Shown in pieces: positions 44,188 through 53,859 of a stretch of DNA of 64,000 nt (position 1 is its first letter; each line of letters opens with the position of its first letter). The notes under the pieces are model-generated. The model made no database searches and was not told the DNA's origin. It saw only the letters and a list, made by a program, of their open reading frames with translations. This stretch comes from JAGTVG01 sp964543195 (GTDB taxonomy: Bacteria > Bacteroidota > Bacteroidia > Cytophagales > Cyclobacteriaceae). The stretch lies in the NCBI GenBank assembly GCA_964543195.1, contig CAZIXF010000028.1:3407-67406 (forward strand), given 5' to 3'. The position numbers and the translations under genes were made by a program.

Positions 44188-45471
44188 TTAATCGATCTCA
44201 ATATTCAGTCTATCGATGATTTTATGATATTTTTCTATCAGGGCTTCTTCATTTTCGGCTCCAATATAAAAATTGGCAAGGCGGTAGCTGTAACTATCCT
44301 GGATCGGATGCTCCGACAACTTTTTATCCTCCATGGCCTCTACATAAATGATCGTTTCGGGAAATTCTTCTTCTATTTTCTGAATTTCTTCATCCGAAGG
44401 AACCCGTTTGACTGTCCCGTCTTCCCTGAAGACCCTGTAATGGAACTTGCCGGCGCAATTGTACTTGCCCCGTTTATCTTTAAAATCAGGGTCCTGTCCG
44501 GTAGCACATTTTACCAGGATTTCATGGTTTGAGCTGCCTTTAACTTTTGCATACAAGTCACTGTGTGACTGCGACATGCGGGGATTGACTTCCAGCAGAC
44601 GGATCTGGTCATTCTTTTCATCATAAAAAAACTCGATGTTGAAAGGAGAATTATCGAAGCCGATCTGTTTAATGACCTTTTCGGAAATATTCTCCATTCT
44701 CTCCTTTACATTTTGCGACAAATTACTGGGGAGCAAATAATAAAAAAAGGAAGGAGCTTCTTCATAATTGATGGAGTCTACCACGCCATAAATCCTGACC
44801 TCTCCATTGTACACATAGCCTGAAATTGTGCATTGAACACCACTGATCAATTCTTCGGCCAGGCAGTAATTACCATCCACATGAGCGATTTCATCCGGCA
44901 ATTCAATAAAAGAAAGCAGATAATTAAAGGGATCGGCAAATTTATGGATCCCATCCTTGATCGCCTTAATGTTTTTTTCATACTCCTCACGGTTTTCAAT
45001 TTTAAAGCCCAGTTGAGAGGCATAGCTTTTAATCGGCTTTAACCAGAAAGGTTTTTTTAGTTCAATGTCTTCAAAATCGGGTGCGTCGAAAGGATTGATT
45101 GCCGTAAACTCCGGAATATATTCCGGTATCACTTTTTTCTGCTCAACGCGGCTCCAGTATTTATGTTCACATTTGAATCCACTCTCAAGGCTGGGTGATC
45201 TTGTCTCGAATTCATGTGAGAGAACAAAAGCAAGGAGGGTAACCGGAAAATCAAAAAAGCCGATTATTCCATCCACATCTCCTCCGAAATCCGTGATTTC
45301 TTCCCTAGCCTTTTCAAGAAAGGACTCCAGGTCGGGTTTATCATACTTTTCCTGTAATTCTTTTTTATTAAAGACCCGGATGAAATTATATTTTTCAGCC
45401 TGGTCAATGGATTTCAACTCGCCGAGATTAAAATCATTCAGGCCTATTACAAAAATATTTTTCCGTTCCAT
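44188..45471 (-). CDS. ATP-grasp family ligase-like protein
   Basis: The 427-residue protein has an ATP-grasp fold. The N-terminal Rossmann-like part is FVIGLNDFNLGELKSI…VDGIIGFFDFP. The central lysine segment is FWLKPIKSYASQLGFKI. EELISGVQCTISGYVYNGEVR and the metal-binding FNIEFFYDEKNDQIRLLEVNPRMS follow. ATP-grasp enzymes join a carboxylate to an amine or thiol. It precedes the CocE/PepX hydrolase by 8 bp, so the pair may make and break, or modify, one acylated or peptidic compound. Substrate unknown. Confidence 0.85.
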   Translation of the reverse strand: MERKNIFVIGLNDFNLGELKSIDQAEKYNFIRVFNKKELQEKYDKPDLESFLEKAREEITDFGGDVDGIIGFFDFPVTLLAFVLSHEFETRSPSLESGFKCEHKYWSRVEQKKVIPEYIPEFTAINPFDAPDFEDIELKKPFWLKPIKSYASQLGFKIENREEYEKNIKAIKDGIHKFADPFNYLLSFIELPDEIAHVDGNYCLAEELISGVQCTISGYVYNGEVRIYGVVDSINYEEAPSFFYYLLPSNLSQNVKERMENISEKVIKQIGFDNSPFNIEFFYDEKNDQIRLLEVNPRMSQSHSDLYAKVKGSSNHEILVKCATGQDPDFKDKRGKYNCAGKFHYRVFREDGTVKRVPSDEEIQKIEEEFPETIIYVEAMEDKKLSEHPIQDSYSYRLANFYIGAENEEALIEKYHKIIDRLNIEID

Positions 45472-45763
45472 TTTTCAATTACCATAGTTTATCAAAAATA
45501 ATTTGAACCCGATATGGGTGTCACTTAAATGTTAATGATAATTTGGCTCAATGACAACCTCCCACATTGATTTTTTAATTCAGGCTTGTTTATATTCCGC
45601 GTAAAGGCTTTTGATCGTCCTGGCAAGTTCTTTCTGGATAAGGGGAGTGTATGGGGGTTCCGGCAAATTGACCGCTCAAAAAAGGGATCGAATTTCGTCA
45701 AAGAGAAAGGCAGGTGTATCGTCCCTCTCACAATGACTTTTGTGGTAATTGATGAACGTTTTT

Positions 45764-46753
45764 TTATTCATTGACAGGTTCCCATTTCATTTCAGCAATC
45801 CGTATGCCCTGAAGATCAGGCATCAGGGAGGCGATATACCATTTATTATCATAATGTACAATTTCCGGAGCTGCAACAGGTAATTGACCAACCAGCAGTG
45901 AATCGGTACCTATGCCAAAACTCTCGGGATCGGTGGAACGGTATACGTTGGTCTTTGGCTCACTGACCTGCTTACCGTTCTCATACCTCCCATAGGAGTA
46001 CGTTCTGAAAAGATAAAATTTGCCTTTGTAGGGAACTACATGGGGACATTCGGCCAGCCATAACTTCCCGCTTCCCGGACTCCCTCCATGGGAAACGATC
46101 GTTGATTCGCTCCAGTTGAACAGGTCGTCGGATTTACGCACATATATCGCTCCGTCATTGTCCGGATGGGCTGTGTAATAACAATACCAGGTATCTTCCA
46201 CGCGAATGACCATGGCATCCCGGGTGTTGGTTTCTTCCGGATCGCCAAATAGGGCAGGGGAACCATCCCGGATTACACGATCGAAGTGTTTTCCATTATC
46301 GCTTCTGGCAAGGCAGATCCTGTTCCAATCACCATAAAACATCAGATATTCATTGTCGTGCCGGATTACGTAAGGAGCCTGCATGCCACCGGCAGCTTCA
46401 CCCAGGCTGGTATCGCCTCTCATGGTGATCCCCCTGGGTTCCCAGTTTCGTTGGGTTATCGAATCGCCTTCCCAGCGATGGAAGAGGCGTGTATGACCGG
46501 CTTCTTTTGTTTTACGGATACAGGACCAGATCTGCCATGAACCGTCGCGGGCCTGCCAGATACCGAAATCAACAGGCTGTTGTTCTTCGGATGTCAGTTC
46601 TCCCAGATCCGGGTTACCTGCCACCTGCCACCACTCACTTTTTATTACGGGAATAAAGGATCTTTCCGTTTTTTTTTCGGCGGGGCCGCAGGATAAGATA
46701 CCTGTACTGATCAGCAATAAAATAAGTAATAGCGGGGTTCTGGTATTGTTCAT
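45764..46753 (-). CDS. GH43/GH32-clan five-bladed β-propeller lipoprotein
   Basis: The 329-residue lipoprotein (signal ending GILSCGPA) has β-propeller blades typical of the GH43/GH32/GH117 superfamily. VDFGIWQARDGSWQIWSCI, the PYVIRHDNEYLMFYGDW blade, RDAMVIRVEDTWYCYYT, WLAECPHVVPYKGKFYLF and APEIVHYDNKWYIASL show the repeating 'P.vv..dgkyYLf' pattern. An active-site Asp in the first blade and a Glu in LAECPHV are plausible catalytic residues. It may be an arabinanase/xylosidase-type or neoagarobiose-hydrolase-like enzyme; substrate unknown. Confidence 0.75.
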   Translation of the reverse strand: MNNTRTPLLLILLLISTGILSCGPAEKKTERSFIPVIKSEWWQVAGNPDLGELTSEEQQPVDFGIWQARDGSWQIWSCIRKTKEAGHTRLFHRWEGDSITQRNWEPRGITMRGDTSLGEAAGGMQAPYVIRHDNEYLMFYGDWNRICLARSDNGKHFDRVIRDGSPALFGDPEETNTRDAMVIRVEDTWYCYYTAHPDNDGAIYVRKSDDLFNWSESTIVSHGGSPGSGKLWLAECPHVVPYKGKFYLFRTYSYGRYENGKQVSEPKTNVYRSTDPESFGIGTDSLLVGQLPVAAPEIVHYDNKWYIASLMPDLQGIRIAEMKWEPVNE

Positions 46754-46903
46754 GATGGTATAGTAATTATTTTATTAAAACAAGCAAAATTTTTAAGGAT
46801 CATAGCAAAAGGATCACCTTTTAATGATCACCGTAAAAGATTTCCCCCATTTTAAATAATCAATGTAACAGGGTTCCTTCAATTATTAAAGTGTTTTGCC
46901 AAT

Positions 46904-47782
46904 TTATTTCGGTACATAAAAAGGATCACCGGCAGGGATGAATTGGACCGGCATTTCCCGGATGAATCCTTCGAGCCATTCTGCACAATATTTCATGCCC
47001 GCTTCCTCGGAATTTACATGTCCCGCAAGGATCATGTATTTATTCATACCTGCTCCTTCGGCATCCCGGATCCAGGTAATGCTTTCCCATTCGGGAACTT
47101 CACCGGCTACCAGCACTTCGACATCATCCCTTTTCAGCAGATTGAGATGAGCCCTGTACCCGGGAGCACCCGGTGCAAAGGCCATCCTGGTAAAGGTACC
47201 GTTCGGATTACCTACCACACGAACAGGGGCCCCATCAAATATTTTTTTCAGGTCACGGGCCAGTTCCCCGACAAACATCCTCGGGAATTCGAAGATCAGA
47301 TTATCCTCATCCACCAGGAACTGGTTCCAGTCCAGCTCGCGAAGCATTCCCGTGACGATACCATCCGGTTCGGTCCGGTGCCAGTGATCGTGAAAGCGGA
47401 AGATGACCATGTTATTTTCTTCTATGAATTTTATTTTGGCCCGGTAAACCGGGTCATTTTTGAGATGATCCGTCTCATCGAGGTGGTTATAGAAGGTGGG
47501 TTCATGGGTAATTATCAGGTTGCAGTTAAGTTCCTTCGCCCTTTTAAGCACGTCCATGGTCGGTATGAAGGTACAGGCTATGCCGTTGACGATCTGGTCC
47601 GGATCTCCCGCCTTAAAGGTATCTACGGTCTTTAACGACCACTCACAAGTCACTTGCTCCTTGATTTTTTCAATAATCTCCCGCGCTGAAAGCGATCCTT
47701 CGGTTGTGCCGGACTGGGCTATTGATGAAAAAGACCATAATATAAACCCCAGGAGTAAATTGATTTTTAAAAACCTGTTCAT
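46904..47782 (-). CDS. exported NIF3-like dinuclear-metal protein
   Basis: The 292-residue protein starts with a signal peptide (FLKINLLLGFILWSFSSIAQ), after which a NIF3/DUF34-type domain follows. It carries LIITHEPTFYNHLDETD (His ligand), VIFRFHDHWHRTEPDGI and a C-terminal LAGHVNSEEAGM (His/Glu ligands). NIF3 proteins are normally cytosolic hexamers of unclear hydrolase function. Export is unusual, and the clear AQ cleavage site argues it is real. It precedes a transglutaminase-like relic and follows no obvious operon. Confidence 0.85.
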   Translation of the reverse strand: MNRFLKINLLLGFILWSFSSIAQSGTTEGSLSAREIIEKIKEQVTCEWSLKTVDTFKAGDPDQIVNGIACTFIPTMDVLKRAKELNCNLIITHEPTFYNHLDETDHLKNDPVYRAKIKFIEENNMVIFRFHDHWHRTEPDGIVTGMLRELDWNQFLVDEDNLIFEFPRMFVGELARDLKKIFDGAPVRVVGNPNGTFTRMAFAPGAPGYRAHLNLLKRDDVEVLVAGEVPEWESITWIRDAEGAGMNKYMILAGHVNSEEAGMKYCAEWLEGFIREMPVQFIPAGDPFYVPK

Positions 47783-47837
47783 ATATTCCCGTTTAATCGT
47801 TCATGAAAAAGCCGCCTGATACAATCCCTAAAAATAA

Positions 47838-48113
47838 TCAGGAAAATCGGGAAATATGAATTGTGGATTTCATTTTTGATTCAGCTTTTCCGCGAAACGA
47901 GCCGGTAACCGGAAGGGTATTGGTAGGTAGAAAACTTGAAGACACCCTGATATGATCATTTTCGGCAAGTAAACCGGTGGAAGGATCGGTTTCAATCCAT
48001 CCGGCTCCCGGCACATAGGCCTCCACCCAGGCGTGAAGCTCATGATTAATTGGAAATGCTTTTGACGGTTCAAAGGCCCACTCTGGACAGGGCTCCCGGA
48101 GCCTGGCATAGAC
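47838..48113 (-). pseudogene. transglutaminase-like protein, C-terminal relic
   Basis: A 91-codon open frame without a proper start encodes WAFEPSKAFPINHELHAWVE, AYVPGAGWIETDPSTGLLAEN and HIRVSSSF…LPVTGSFRG. This is the C-terminal half of a bacterial transglutaminase-like (DUF/COG1305) protein, including the catalytic His (HAWVE) and Asp (TDPSTG). The cysteine-bearing N-terminal half is absent upstream, where a stop occurs at 48114-48116. It is a truncated remnant. Confidence 0.7.
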
Positions 48114-48192
48114 TCATCAGTTTTATTTTATACGCCCCCCTTTCTTTTCTTATCTTATGCAAAATCCCCGATACAAGAGCTATCGTCACAGA

Positions 48193-51100
48193 TTATTGAA
48201 TTCCTCTTATCTCGAATGGTTCATATAATCCATAGTCCAGGAGATGATAGGTATTACCGGGAGGCTGGTGCAAAGGGGCATAAAAAAAGCTCCACGGGGT
48301 CACGATCCCTTTTCTCGGATTGTTATGGTGCGGACCAAGCAGGTTTTTCAGGCTGCCGGTTACTTTAACCGTAACCCTGTTCTTTCCTTCCACGGTATGA
48401 TCCGATATATCCATCCGGTAGGGTGGCCAGCCAATCAAGCCCGCTTTGGTACCATTCACAAATACCTCGGCCACTGTGCCATCCCATTCCTGAAGACCTA
48501 TTTCATAGTCCCTGATCTCATCTACCGTGTTGAATGACCTGGAATAGGAAACTTTGCCGGAGTAGAACGGATAACCCTGATCCTTCCAGCTGCCTGTTTT
48601 AAGATCTGCCGGTTTCCGGATCAGCCATCCGTTTTCACTGGATTGAAGTGAAAAATCGCCCAGCAGGTATACCGGCTCTATCTCGGCCAGGATATCCATG
48701 GGCTGTACCGACATTTCCAGTTCGTTCCGTCCGTTCTGTAAATGTCCGGTACAGTTGAGGATCCCAAAGCCCTTGTCCAGCCACCATTCTCCTTCCATGG
48801 GTTCAATGGGATTGCCGTTTATCTTGAAAGTAAAAAGCTCAGGCCATTCAACCACTGCCACCAGGGTATCGGGAATATATCCGGATCCCAGGTTAAAAGG
48901 ATAGACCACCCTGAAACCCGACTCACTGCCGAACCTGTTTTTGTCGAGAATATTGGTCCGGTACTGAACGGCCACGCTCCAGGGATTGTAATTGAACCCG
49001 TATTTCTCCTCTAAATGGTATTTGTATACCGTATCGGCAGCATTGTAAAAATAAAGATCCTTCAATGTTTTGTTGCCGACATACAAGTCCAAGTAATCCA
49101 ATGTAAGCATATTGAGGGATTCGGGCTGCACAGACAGTTTCTGTGTTTCAATGACCCGGGGCTCGGAGGGTTCCGGCTGTCCGGCCTGGTCGATGTCGAT
49201 GAAATTATCAGAAATATAGATCAGCTTAGAATTGGCGGGAGGGAGGTCAAAAGAGATATTGAGCTGATCGTAAACGGGAGTGATCCCAGAACCTTCGATC
49301 CTGCCCGTAACCGGATCCAGGAAAAGAGCAGACTGGCCTGCAATGTCGAACCCGATCCGGGCCGTTTCATCTTTATCAAAATTGACCCAGAAAAGTAACT
49401 GACCATCTTCAAATGTCCGGCGTTGATGGTATACCCGGTCTTTTCTGTTTTCAGGATGACCGGCAATAAAACCGGTTTCGAGCAGGAATCTTTGAATGAC
49501 GGTTTCATCCAGCTCATCGTAGGTCATCCATTGACCGGAATAGGAAGCCAGCCGTTCTTTCATATCCGGATTATGGTTGCCATCAAGACGTGAAGGTATT
49601 CCTGCAAAGGATAAAACATTGCCATTCTGCTCAAGATAAGCTGAAACAAGTTCGAATGTTCTCTTTTCAAAATTTTCAAACATGGGAGGAACGATCACCA
49701 GATCGTAGGCCCGTTTACCGATTATAAATTTTCCATCTTCAGCAAGTCCGTGATCACGGATTATTCTTTCGCTGCCAAGATCGTACTCCACCTGGTATTT
49801 TTCCAGTTTATCGAGAAAATCATGGAAGGAATTCCGGTATTCTTCCATGTGATTCCCGGCTACGGCCCGGTCCATGGCAGGATGGAAATACATCCATGCA
49901 GAAGTGGTAGGTTCGATAATAAGTATCCGATTTTTCTGCTCACCCAGCGACAAGGCAAATGAGAGCCGGTGAAAATAATCATTAAGAAGATCGTAGTTTT
50001 CCCACCACGGGGCATGGTACGACATCGACTGGGGGAAGTCCCTTTTCCGTGCACCCTTGATGGTCATGTAGGAAAGATGCTGATTCATGAAATTCACGCC
50101 AAGAACATATTCCCAGTCACCTAGCCGTTTCATATCCTCGAAGGTGAGTTCCCAGCCTGCGCCACCGTAAGTTTCGGATAAGGTACGATGCTTCCCCAAC
50201 TGGTTGGCTACGCTGCTGAGCTCCTTCACTGCGCGGACATTCCCAAACTGGTCCGGTCGTATTTCTTCCGTATTGAACAGCATATCGATGCCCGGGATCT
50301 GGTGCCAGGCATACATGGCCATATTGTCGCCGCCGTGTTTGGGATTTGGCCAGCCATGTTCCCAGTAATGGCCGGTCCATTTCAATCCCACGGAATCGGT
50401 ATATTCATACCAGGGTTCAGCCCATCGTTCAATAAAAAGATCCAGCAACAGGGCATAATAATCATGTCGAATATTTTTATAATCACCGATGTCGTCATAA
50501 AGGCAGGGCAGGTAGGTTTGAAGCTGGTAACCGTAACGTTCTTCAAAATGTGAGAATAACCCGGGTGTATAACGGATCACCCATGTATTACCCCCTCTTG
50601 TGTTTATGTTCGGTTCATCCGTAAAAATGCCGGGCACCCTGGTTCCCAGGTCTTCTCCCAGTGTCTCTTCATACCCGGTCATGGTCAGCTTGATGAATTT
50701 TTCGGTCACGCCTTCCGCAAGCAGGTCCACATAGGACCAGCCTCCGAACCAGGCATCCTTTTCCGGATAGTACCATTTTGTAAAAGCATAATAATCCCCG
50801 GGCTGGTTGTAGTAATTACCAATTCCATGCGTGATGTTGGCGAAGCGATCGTCGATCTTTTTTATGATAAGATAATATTTTCCCGAATCCTCCGGGGTGA
50901 GCATCTGAAGTCTCGTCAATTCCAGGCCTGCAGCCTGATTATAGGATTCGGGCATCATGGCCGGCACATGGCCCCCGGCAAAGCCACTCGGATAGGAATT
51001 CTCATCATATAACCATACGATCATATCCAGTTCTTCTGCTTTAACTACAGCGTAGCGGGTCAGTTCGAACCATTCCCTGGAAAGGTATTCGGTTATGAGG

Positions 51101-51375
51101 CCGGGTCTGGGATGGATAAATATCATATTTATGCCTTCCTCTTTATACAATGCAAGTTGCCGGTCAATTTTTTCCATTGTTACCCGGTCATTCCAAACCC
51201 AGAAAGGTGCTGTACTGTATTCCGTGGGTGGATCTTTAAAATTTTCACTGAGGTATTCAAAGGTGGCCGGAAGTTTTTCATCACCGGTTTTATCAATTTC
51301 TATTCTGTCGCAGGCAGCAGCTATAACTACGGCCAGACAAAATAAAAGCCTGCTGATTGTGTTTGACTTATTCAT
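48193..51375 (-). CDS. large glycoside hydrolase, GH106-like (α-L-rhamnosidase type), lipoprotein
   Basis: The 1060-residue lipoprotein (signal ending VVIAAACDR) has the N-terminal layout of GH106-like enzymes. FKDPPTEYSTAPFWVWNDRV, INMIFIHPRPGLITEYLS and MIVWLYDENSYPSGFAGGH form the barrel start. VPGIFTDEPNINTRGG carries a likely catalytic Glu, and KWTGHYWEHGWPNPKHGGD a second conserved block. The last ~250 residues hold β-sandwich carbohydrate-binding-like domains (EVFVNGTKAGLIGWPPYRMDIS). It probably removes terminal sugars, perhaps rhamnose, from complex glycans. It is 13 bp downstream of the GH2 gene, in one operon. Confidence 0.75.
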   Translation of the reverse strand: MNKSNTISRLLFCLAVVIAAACDRIEIDKTGDEKLPATFEYLSENFKDPPTEYSTAPFWVWNDRVTMEKIDRQLALYKEEGINMIFIHPRPGLITEYLSREWFELTRYAVVKAEELDMIVWLYDENSYPSGFAGGHVPAMMPESYNQAAGLELTRLQMLTPEDSGKYYLIIKKIDDRFANITHGIGNYYNQPGDYYAFTKWYYPEKDAWFGGWSYVDLLAEGVTEKFIKLTMTGYEETLGEDLGTRVPGIFTDEPNINTRGGNTWVIRYTPGLFSHFEERYGYQLQTYLPCLYDDIGDYKNIRHDYYALLLDLFIERWAEPWYEYTDSVGLKWTGHYWEHGWPNPKHGGDNMAMYAWHQIPGIDMLFNTEEIRPDQFGNVRAVKELSSVANQLGKHRTLSETYGGAGWELTFEDMKRLGDWEYVLGVNFMNQHLSYMTIKGARKRDFPQSMSYHAPWWENYDLLNDYFHRLSFALSLGEQKNRILIIEPTTSAWMYFHPAMDRAVAGNHMEEYRNSFHDFLDKLEKYQVEYDLGSERIIRDHGLAEDGKFIIGKRAYDLVIVPPMFENFEKRTFELVSAYLEQNGNVLSFAGIPSRLDGNHNPDMKERLASYSGQWMTYDELDETVIQRFLLETGFIAGHPENRKDRVYHQRRTFEDGQLLFWVNFDKDETARIGFDIAGQSALFLDPVTGRIEGSGITPVYDQLNISFDLPPANSKLIYISDNFIDIDQAGQPEPSEPRVIETQKLSVQPESLNMLTLDYLDLYVGNKTLKDLYFYNAADTVYKYHLEEKYGFNYNPWSVAVQYRTNILDKNRFGSESGFRVVYPFNLGSGYIPDTLVAVVEWPELFTFKINGNPIEPMEGEWWLDKGFGILNCTGHLQNGRNELEMSVQPMDILAEIEPVYLLGDFSLQSSENGWLIRKPADLKTGSWKDQGYPFYSGKVSYSRSFNTVDEIRDYEIGLQEWDGTVAEVFVNGTKAGLIGWPPYRMDISDHTVEGKNRVTVKVTGSLKNLLGPHHNNPRKGIVTPWSFFYAPLHQPPGNTYHLLDYGLYEPFEIRGIQ

Positions 51376-51388
51376 TGTTCAAGCTGGA

Positions 51389-53656
51389 TTATAATTCAAT
51401 TTTTCTGACGGATCGGACAGTCTCGTCTCCTGTCCGGGTTGCAGCGGTAATGGTATGTTCTCCTTTTTTATCCGGTATATATAAACGGACCCATAAACGG
51501 TTTTGTCTAAGGGCATCCACTTCATAATTAATTGATTCTTTCTGTAATTCGCTGTCTTCGTTACGCAAAATGACTTCAACAGTTCCTTTTAACTGTCTAT
51601 CCGTGTCATTGGTAATCACAACAGGAATATCTGCTGATATTCCGGGGATCAGGTTAACAAACCAGGTTTCAATACATAGGCCCACCGGGCTGAATGCATC
51701 CGGTACATAATGGCTGAAGTATTCATCAAATTCAAGAGTATTTACATCGATAAAATTATCGGATGTGGCTCCCTGGGGATGGGAATGTGCCAATCCAAAC
51801 ACATGGAGCACGCCGAAACAGGTGCGTACCGACCGCCAGTATTCGGTAAGTGCGGCCAGCATATAGGCATAATGTTCCCGCCTCTCATCTGCAGTAGCTT
51901 CCGGCCCCAGTACCGCATCATAATACGGTTTGGTCAGGGTGGTGGGTGTGCCATCACGGTTCAGCCAGAGATAGCCGTATTCATTAAGAATACATGGCTG
52001 GTTGAGATACCAGTCAACAGGAAGGTCATAGGCATGCTGATAAGGAATATAAAGTGTCCTGGGATTTTTTTCCTTAAAAGAAAGGTCGTCCAGTGAAAAT
52101 GGTTCCGGGACCGTTTCAATTGCACTTTTGTCTTCACTTCCGACATTGTACCGGGCAAAATACTGATGCCCTTCGCGGTAATCATCAGGAGAGGCGGGAG
52201 GAGACCATCCGTTATCCCAGGGGCGGCCGGAGAGATCAAGGTCCCGGACTTCATTGATGGCTTCACCTGTAGCCGGTGTCCAGGTCTCATTCTGGGCGTC
52301 CCAGGCAATCACCGAAGCGTGGTTCCAGAGGTCTTCCATCCAGTGGGTATATTCATTGACGAGCCTCTGAACGGTTAGTTTTTCAGGATAAATACCATAT
52401 TTCCTTTGAGGGTGCAGCCTTTCCTTTTGGAAATCCGCATGCGAAACACCCTCCTTCAGCGCATACCAGATGGGATATTCCGCGAACAGGGCAAATCCTT
52501 CCTCATCGGCTATTTCGTACCAGAATTTGGGGAAACTGCAAATAGTAGTTCTGGCCGAATTCATGCCCATGGATTTGAATTTTCTGAAAAGAGCCCGTAC
52601 CCAGTCCCTGTTCCAGGGTTGATCTTCACACAGGGGATCCTCGAAAAAGCGGAATAAGGCTATGTTGGTTCCCCGGAAATAATATCTTTTTCCGTTCAGG
52701 TAAGCCGCATGGGTATACAACGAGTCAAGCCGGAAATTGCGGAATCCAAATCGCGTAGTATAGGTTTCGTCACCGGCACGAAGCTCAAGTAAATAGAGAT
52801 CAGGGGTTTCGGGTGTCCAGAATGCCGGATTTTCAACCGGAATGGACATTTGTATGGTTTTGGTTTCATGCTGGTTGAAGGCGTAACTTTTATCCTGGTC
52901 TGAACCGGCCACAGTTCCCGTCGCGAAATTTTTTATGGTAGCATTGACGATGGCAGTATTCGAAGGGCCATTATTATGGATATCGGCTTCGATATTTACT
53001 TCATTTCCGGTTGTAGCCACCTGTACCGATTGGAAATAGATCTGTTCAGACAATTGAAGTTCTACAAAATCATAAATCCCCGGAATGTATTTGAATTTTT
53101 CTACCTCTCCTCCGGTGACCACCGTGTCGGGAAGGGATTCAATATGGGCACCGACTCTTATAAGAAGCTCATTTTCATTACCCTGCCTGTTCAGATAGGG
53201 CGTGATGTTAATCCGGGCAGGTGTAAAATTGAGCATGTTATCCCCTGCAAATTCTCCGTTAACATATACGGCAGTTCCGTATTTGGCTTTGTATATTTTC
53301 AGAAAAACATTTGGCGCGGCATTATGATCCAGCGGGAATGTGGTTCTGTACCAGAACGCCTCTCTTTTTTTACTGGGAATGCCCACGTTTTCAAACGAAG
53401 GGGAGGCCTGTGTGATCAGGCCGGGCACCTGAACCTGGTGCCCGAATTCAGAAGGGATATCCTGCATAGTGCCTTCAGTCACGTCCCAGGTACCGTTTAA
53501 AGAGATGGTATTGGATGAAAATTGTTCATAAAGGAGATCCTTGTCCGGATCGCTGGTATAGCTGATTTCCGTTTGGCGCTGCCGGTCCTGTTTTTCCAGA
53601 CAGTCTGTAAATAAAAACGGAATAAAAAGGATAATTAAATGATAGTATCGCGTCAT
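51389..53656 (-). CDS. glycoside hydrolase family 2 protein, lipoprotein
   Basis: I choose the ATG at 53656 (755 residues), which starts the lipoprotein signal (YHLIILFIPFLFTDCLEK); 53674 is six codons longer. The GH2 order is clear: jelly-roll sugar-binding domain (ISLNGTWDVTEG…FLKIYKAKYGTAVYVNGEFAGDN), Ig-like domain, then TIM barrel with RGTNIALFRFFEDP, the acid Glu in IAWDAQNETWTP and the nucleophile region CILNEYGYLWLNRDG. GH2 enzymes are β-galactosidases, β-glucuronidases and β-mannosidases. The C-terminal ~90 residues are an extra β-domain. It is co-transcribed with the GH106-like gene. Confidence 0.85.
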   Translation of the reverse strand: MTRYYHLIILFIPFLFTDCLEKQDRQRQTEISYTSDPDKDLLYEQFSSNTISLNGTWDVTEGTMQDIPSEFGHQVQVPGLITQASPSFENVGIPSKKREAFWYRTTFPLDHNAAPNVFLKIYKAKYGTAVYVNGEFAGDNMLNFTPARINITPYLNRQGNENELLIRVGAHIESLPDTVVTGGEVEKFKYIPGIYDFVELQLSEQIYFQSVQVATTGNEVNIEADIHNNGPSNTAIVNATIKNFATGTVAGSDQDKSYAFNQHETKTIQMSIPVENPAFWTPETPDLYLLELRAGDETYTTRFGFRNFRLDSLYTHAAYLNGKRYYFRGTNIALFRFFEDPLCEDQPWNRDWVRALFRKFKSMGMNSARTTICSFPKFWYEIADEEGFALFAEYPIWYALKEGVSHADFQKERLHPQRKYGIYPEKLTVQRLVNEYTHWMEDLWNHASVIAWDAQNETWTPATGEAINEVRDLDLSGRPWDNGWSPPASPDDYREGHQYFARYNVGSEDKSAIETVPEPFSLDDLSFKEKNPRTLYIPYQHAYDLPVDWYLNQPCILNEYGYLWLNRDGTPTTLTKPYYDAVLGPEATADERREHYAYMLAALTEYWRSVRTCFGVLHVFGLAHSHPQGATSDNFIDVNTLEFDEYFSHYVPDAFSPVGLCIETWFVNLIPGISADIPVVITNDTDRQLKGTVEVILRNEDSELQKESINYEVDALRQNRLWVRLYIPDKKGEHTITAATRTGDETVRSVRKIEL

Positions 53657-53667
53657 CAATGGCATTT

Positions 53668-53859
53668 TTAACATTTTTGTATGGTTTCCATATTCAACAA
53701 TGACCCCAGCTTTTTGATTTTACTGCTTTGGTGGCCGGTTCCCACAGCACAATGATGCGCCGGGCCTTCATTACTCTGGGCATTGACGAATTCAACTGCT
53801 CCACCCGGGAGGGATCTTGTCAGTAAGGGAAAAAGTAATCCTGGGGTGTACTTTATCAC
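53668..53859 (-). pseudogene. sugar isomerase (FucI-family), C-terminal relic
   Basis: Sixty-three codons encode SLPGGAVEFVNAQSNEGPAHH followed by CAVGTGHQSSKIKKLGSLLNM. This resembles the C-terminal end of L-fucose-isomerase-family proteins, where an HH is followed by a helix ending in 'L..LLN'; compare EHHVVMNASRTADILEEAF in the window's intact isomerase. No upstream part of such a gene is present, since the GIN-domain gene ends at 53856. It is probably a remnant left by rearrangement, just upstream of the GH2 gene. Confidence 0.45.

Noticed and set aside
45472..45763. Minus-strand open frame at 45525-45731 as a gene
   Set aside because: Basic, low-complexity composition with no recognisable family or start signal; treated as intergenic.
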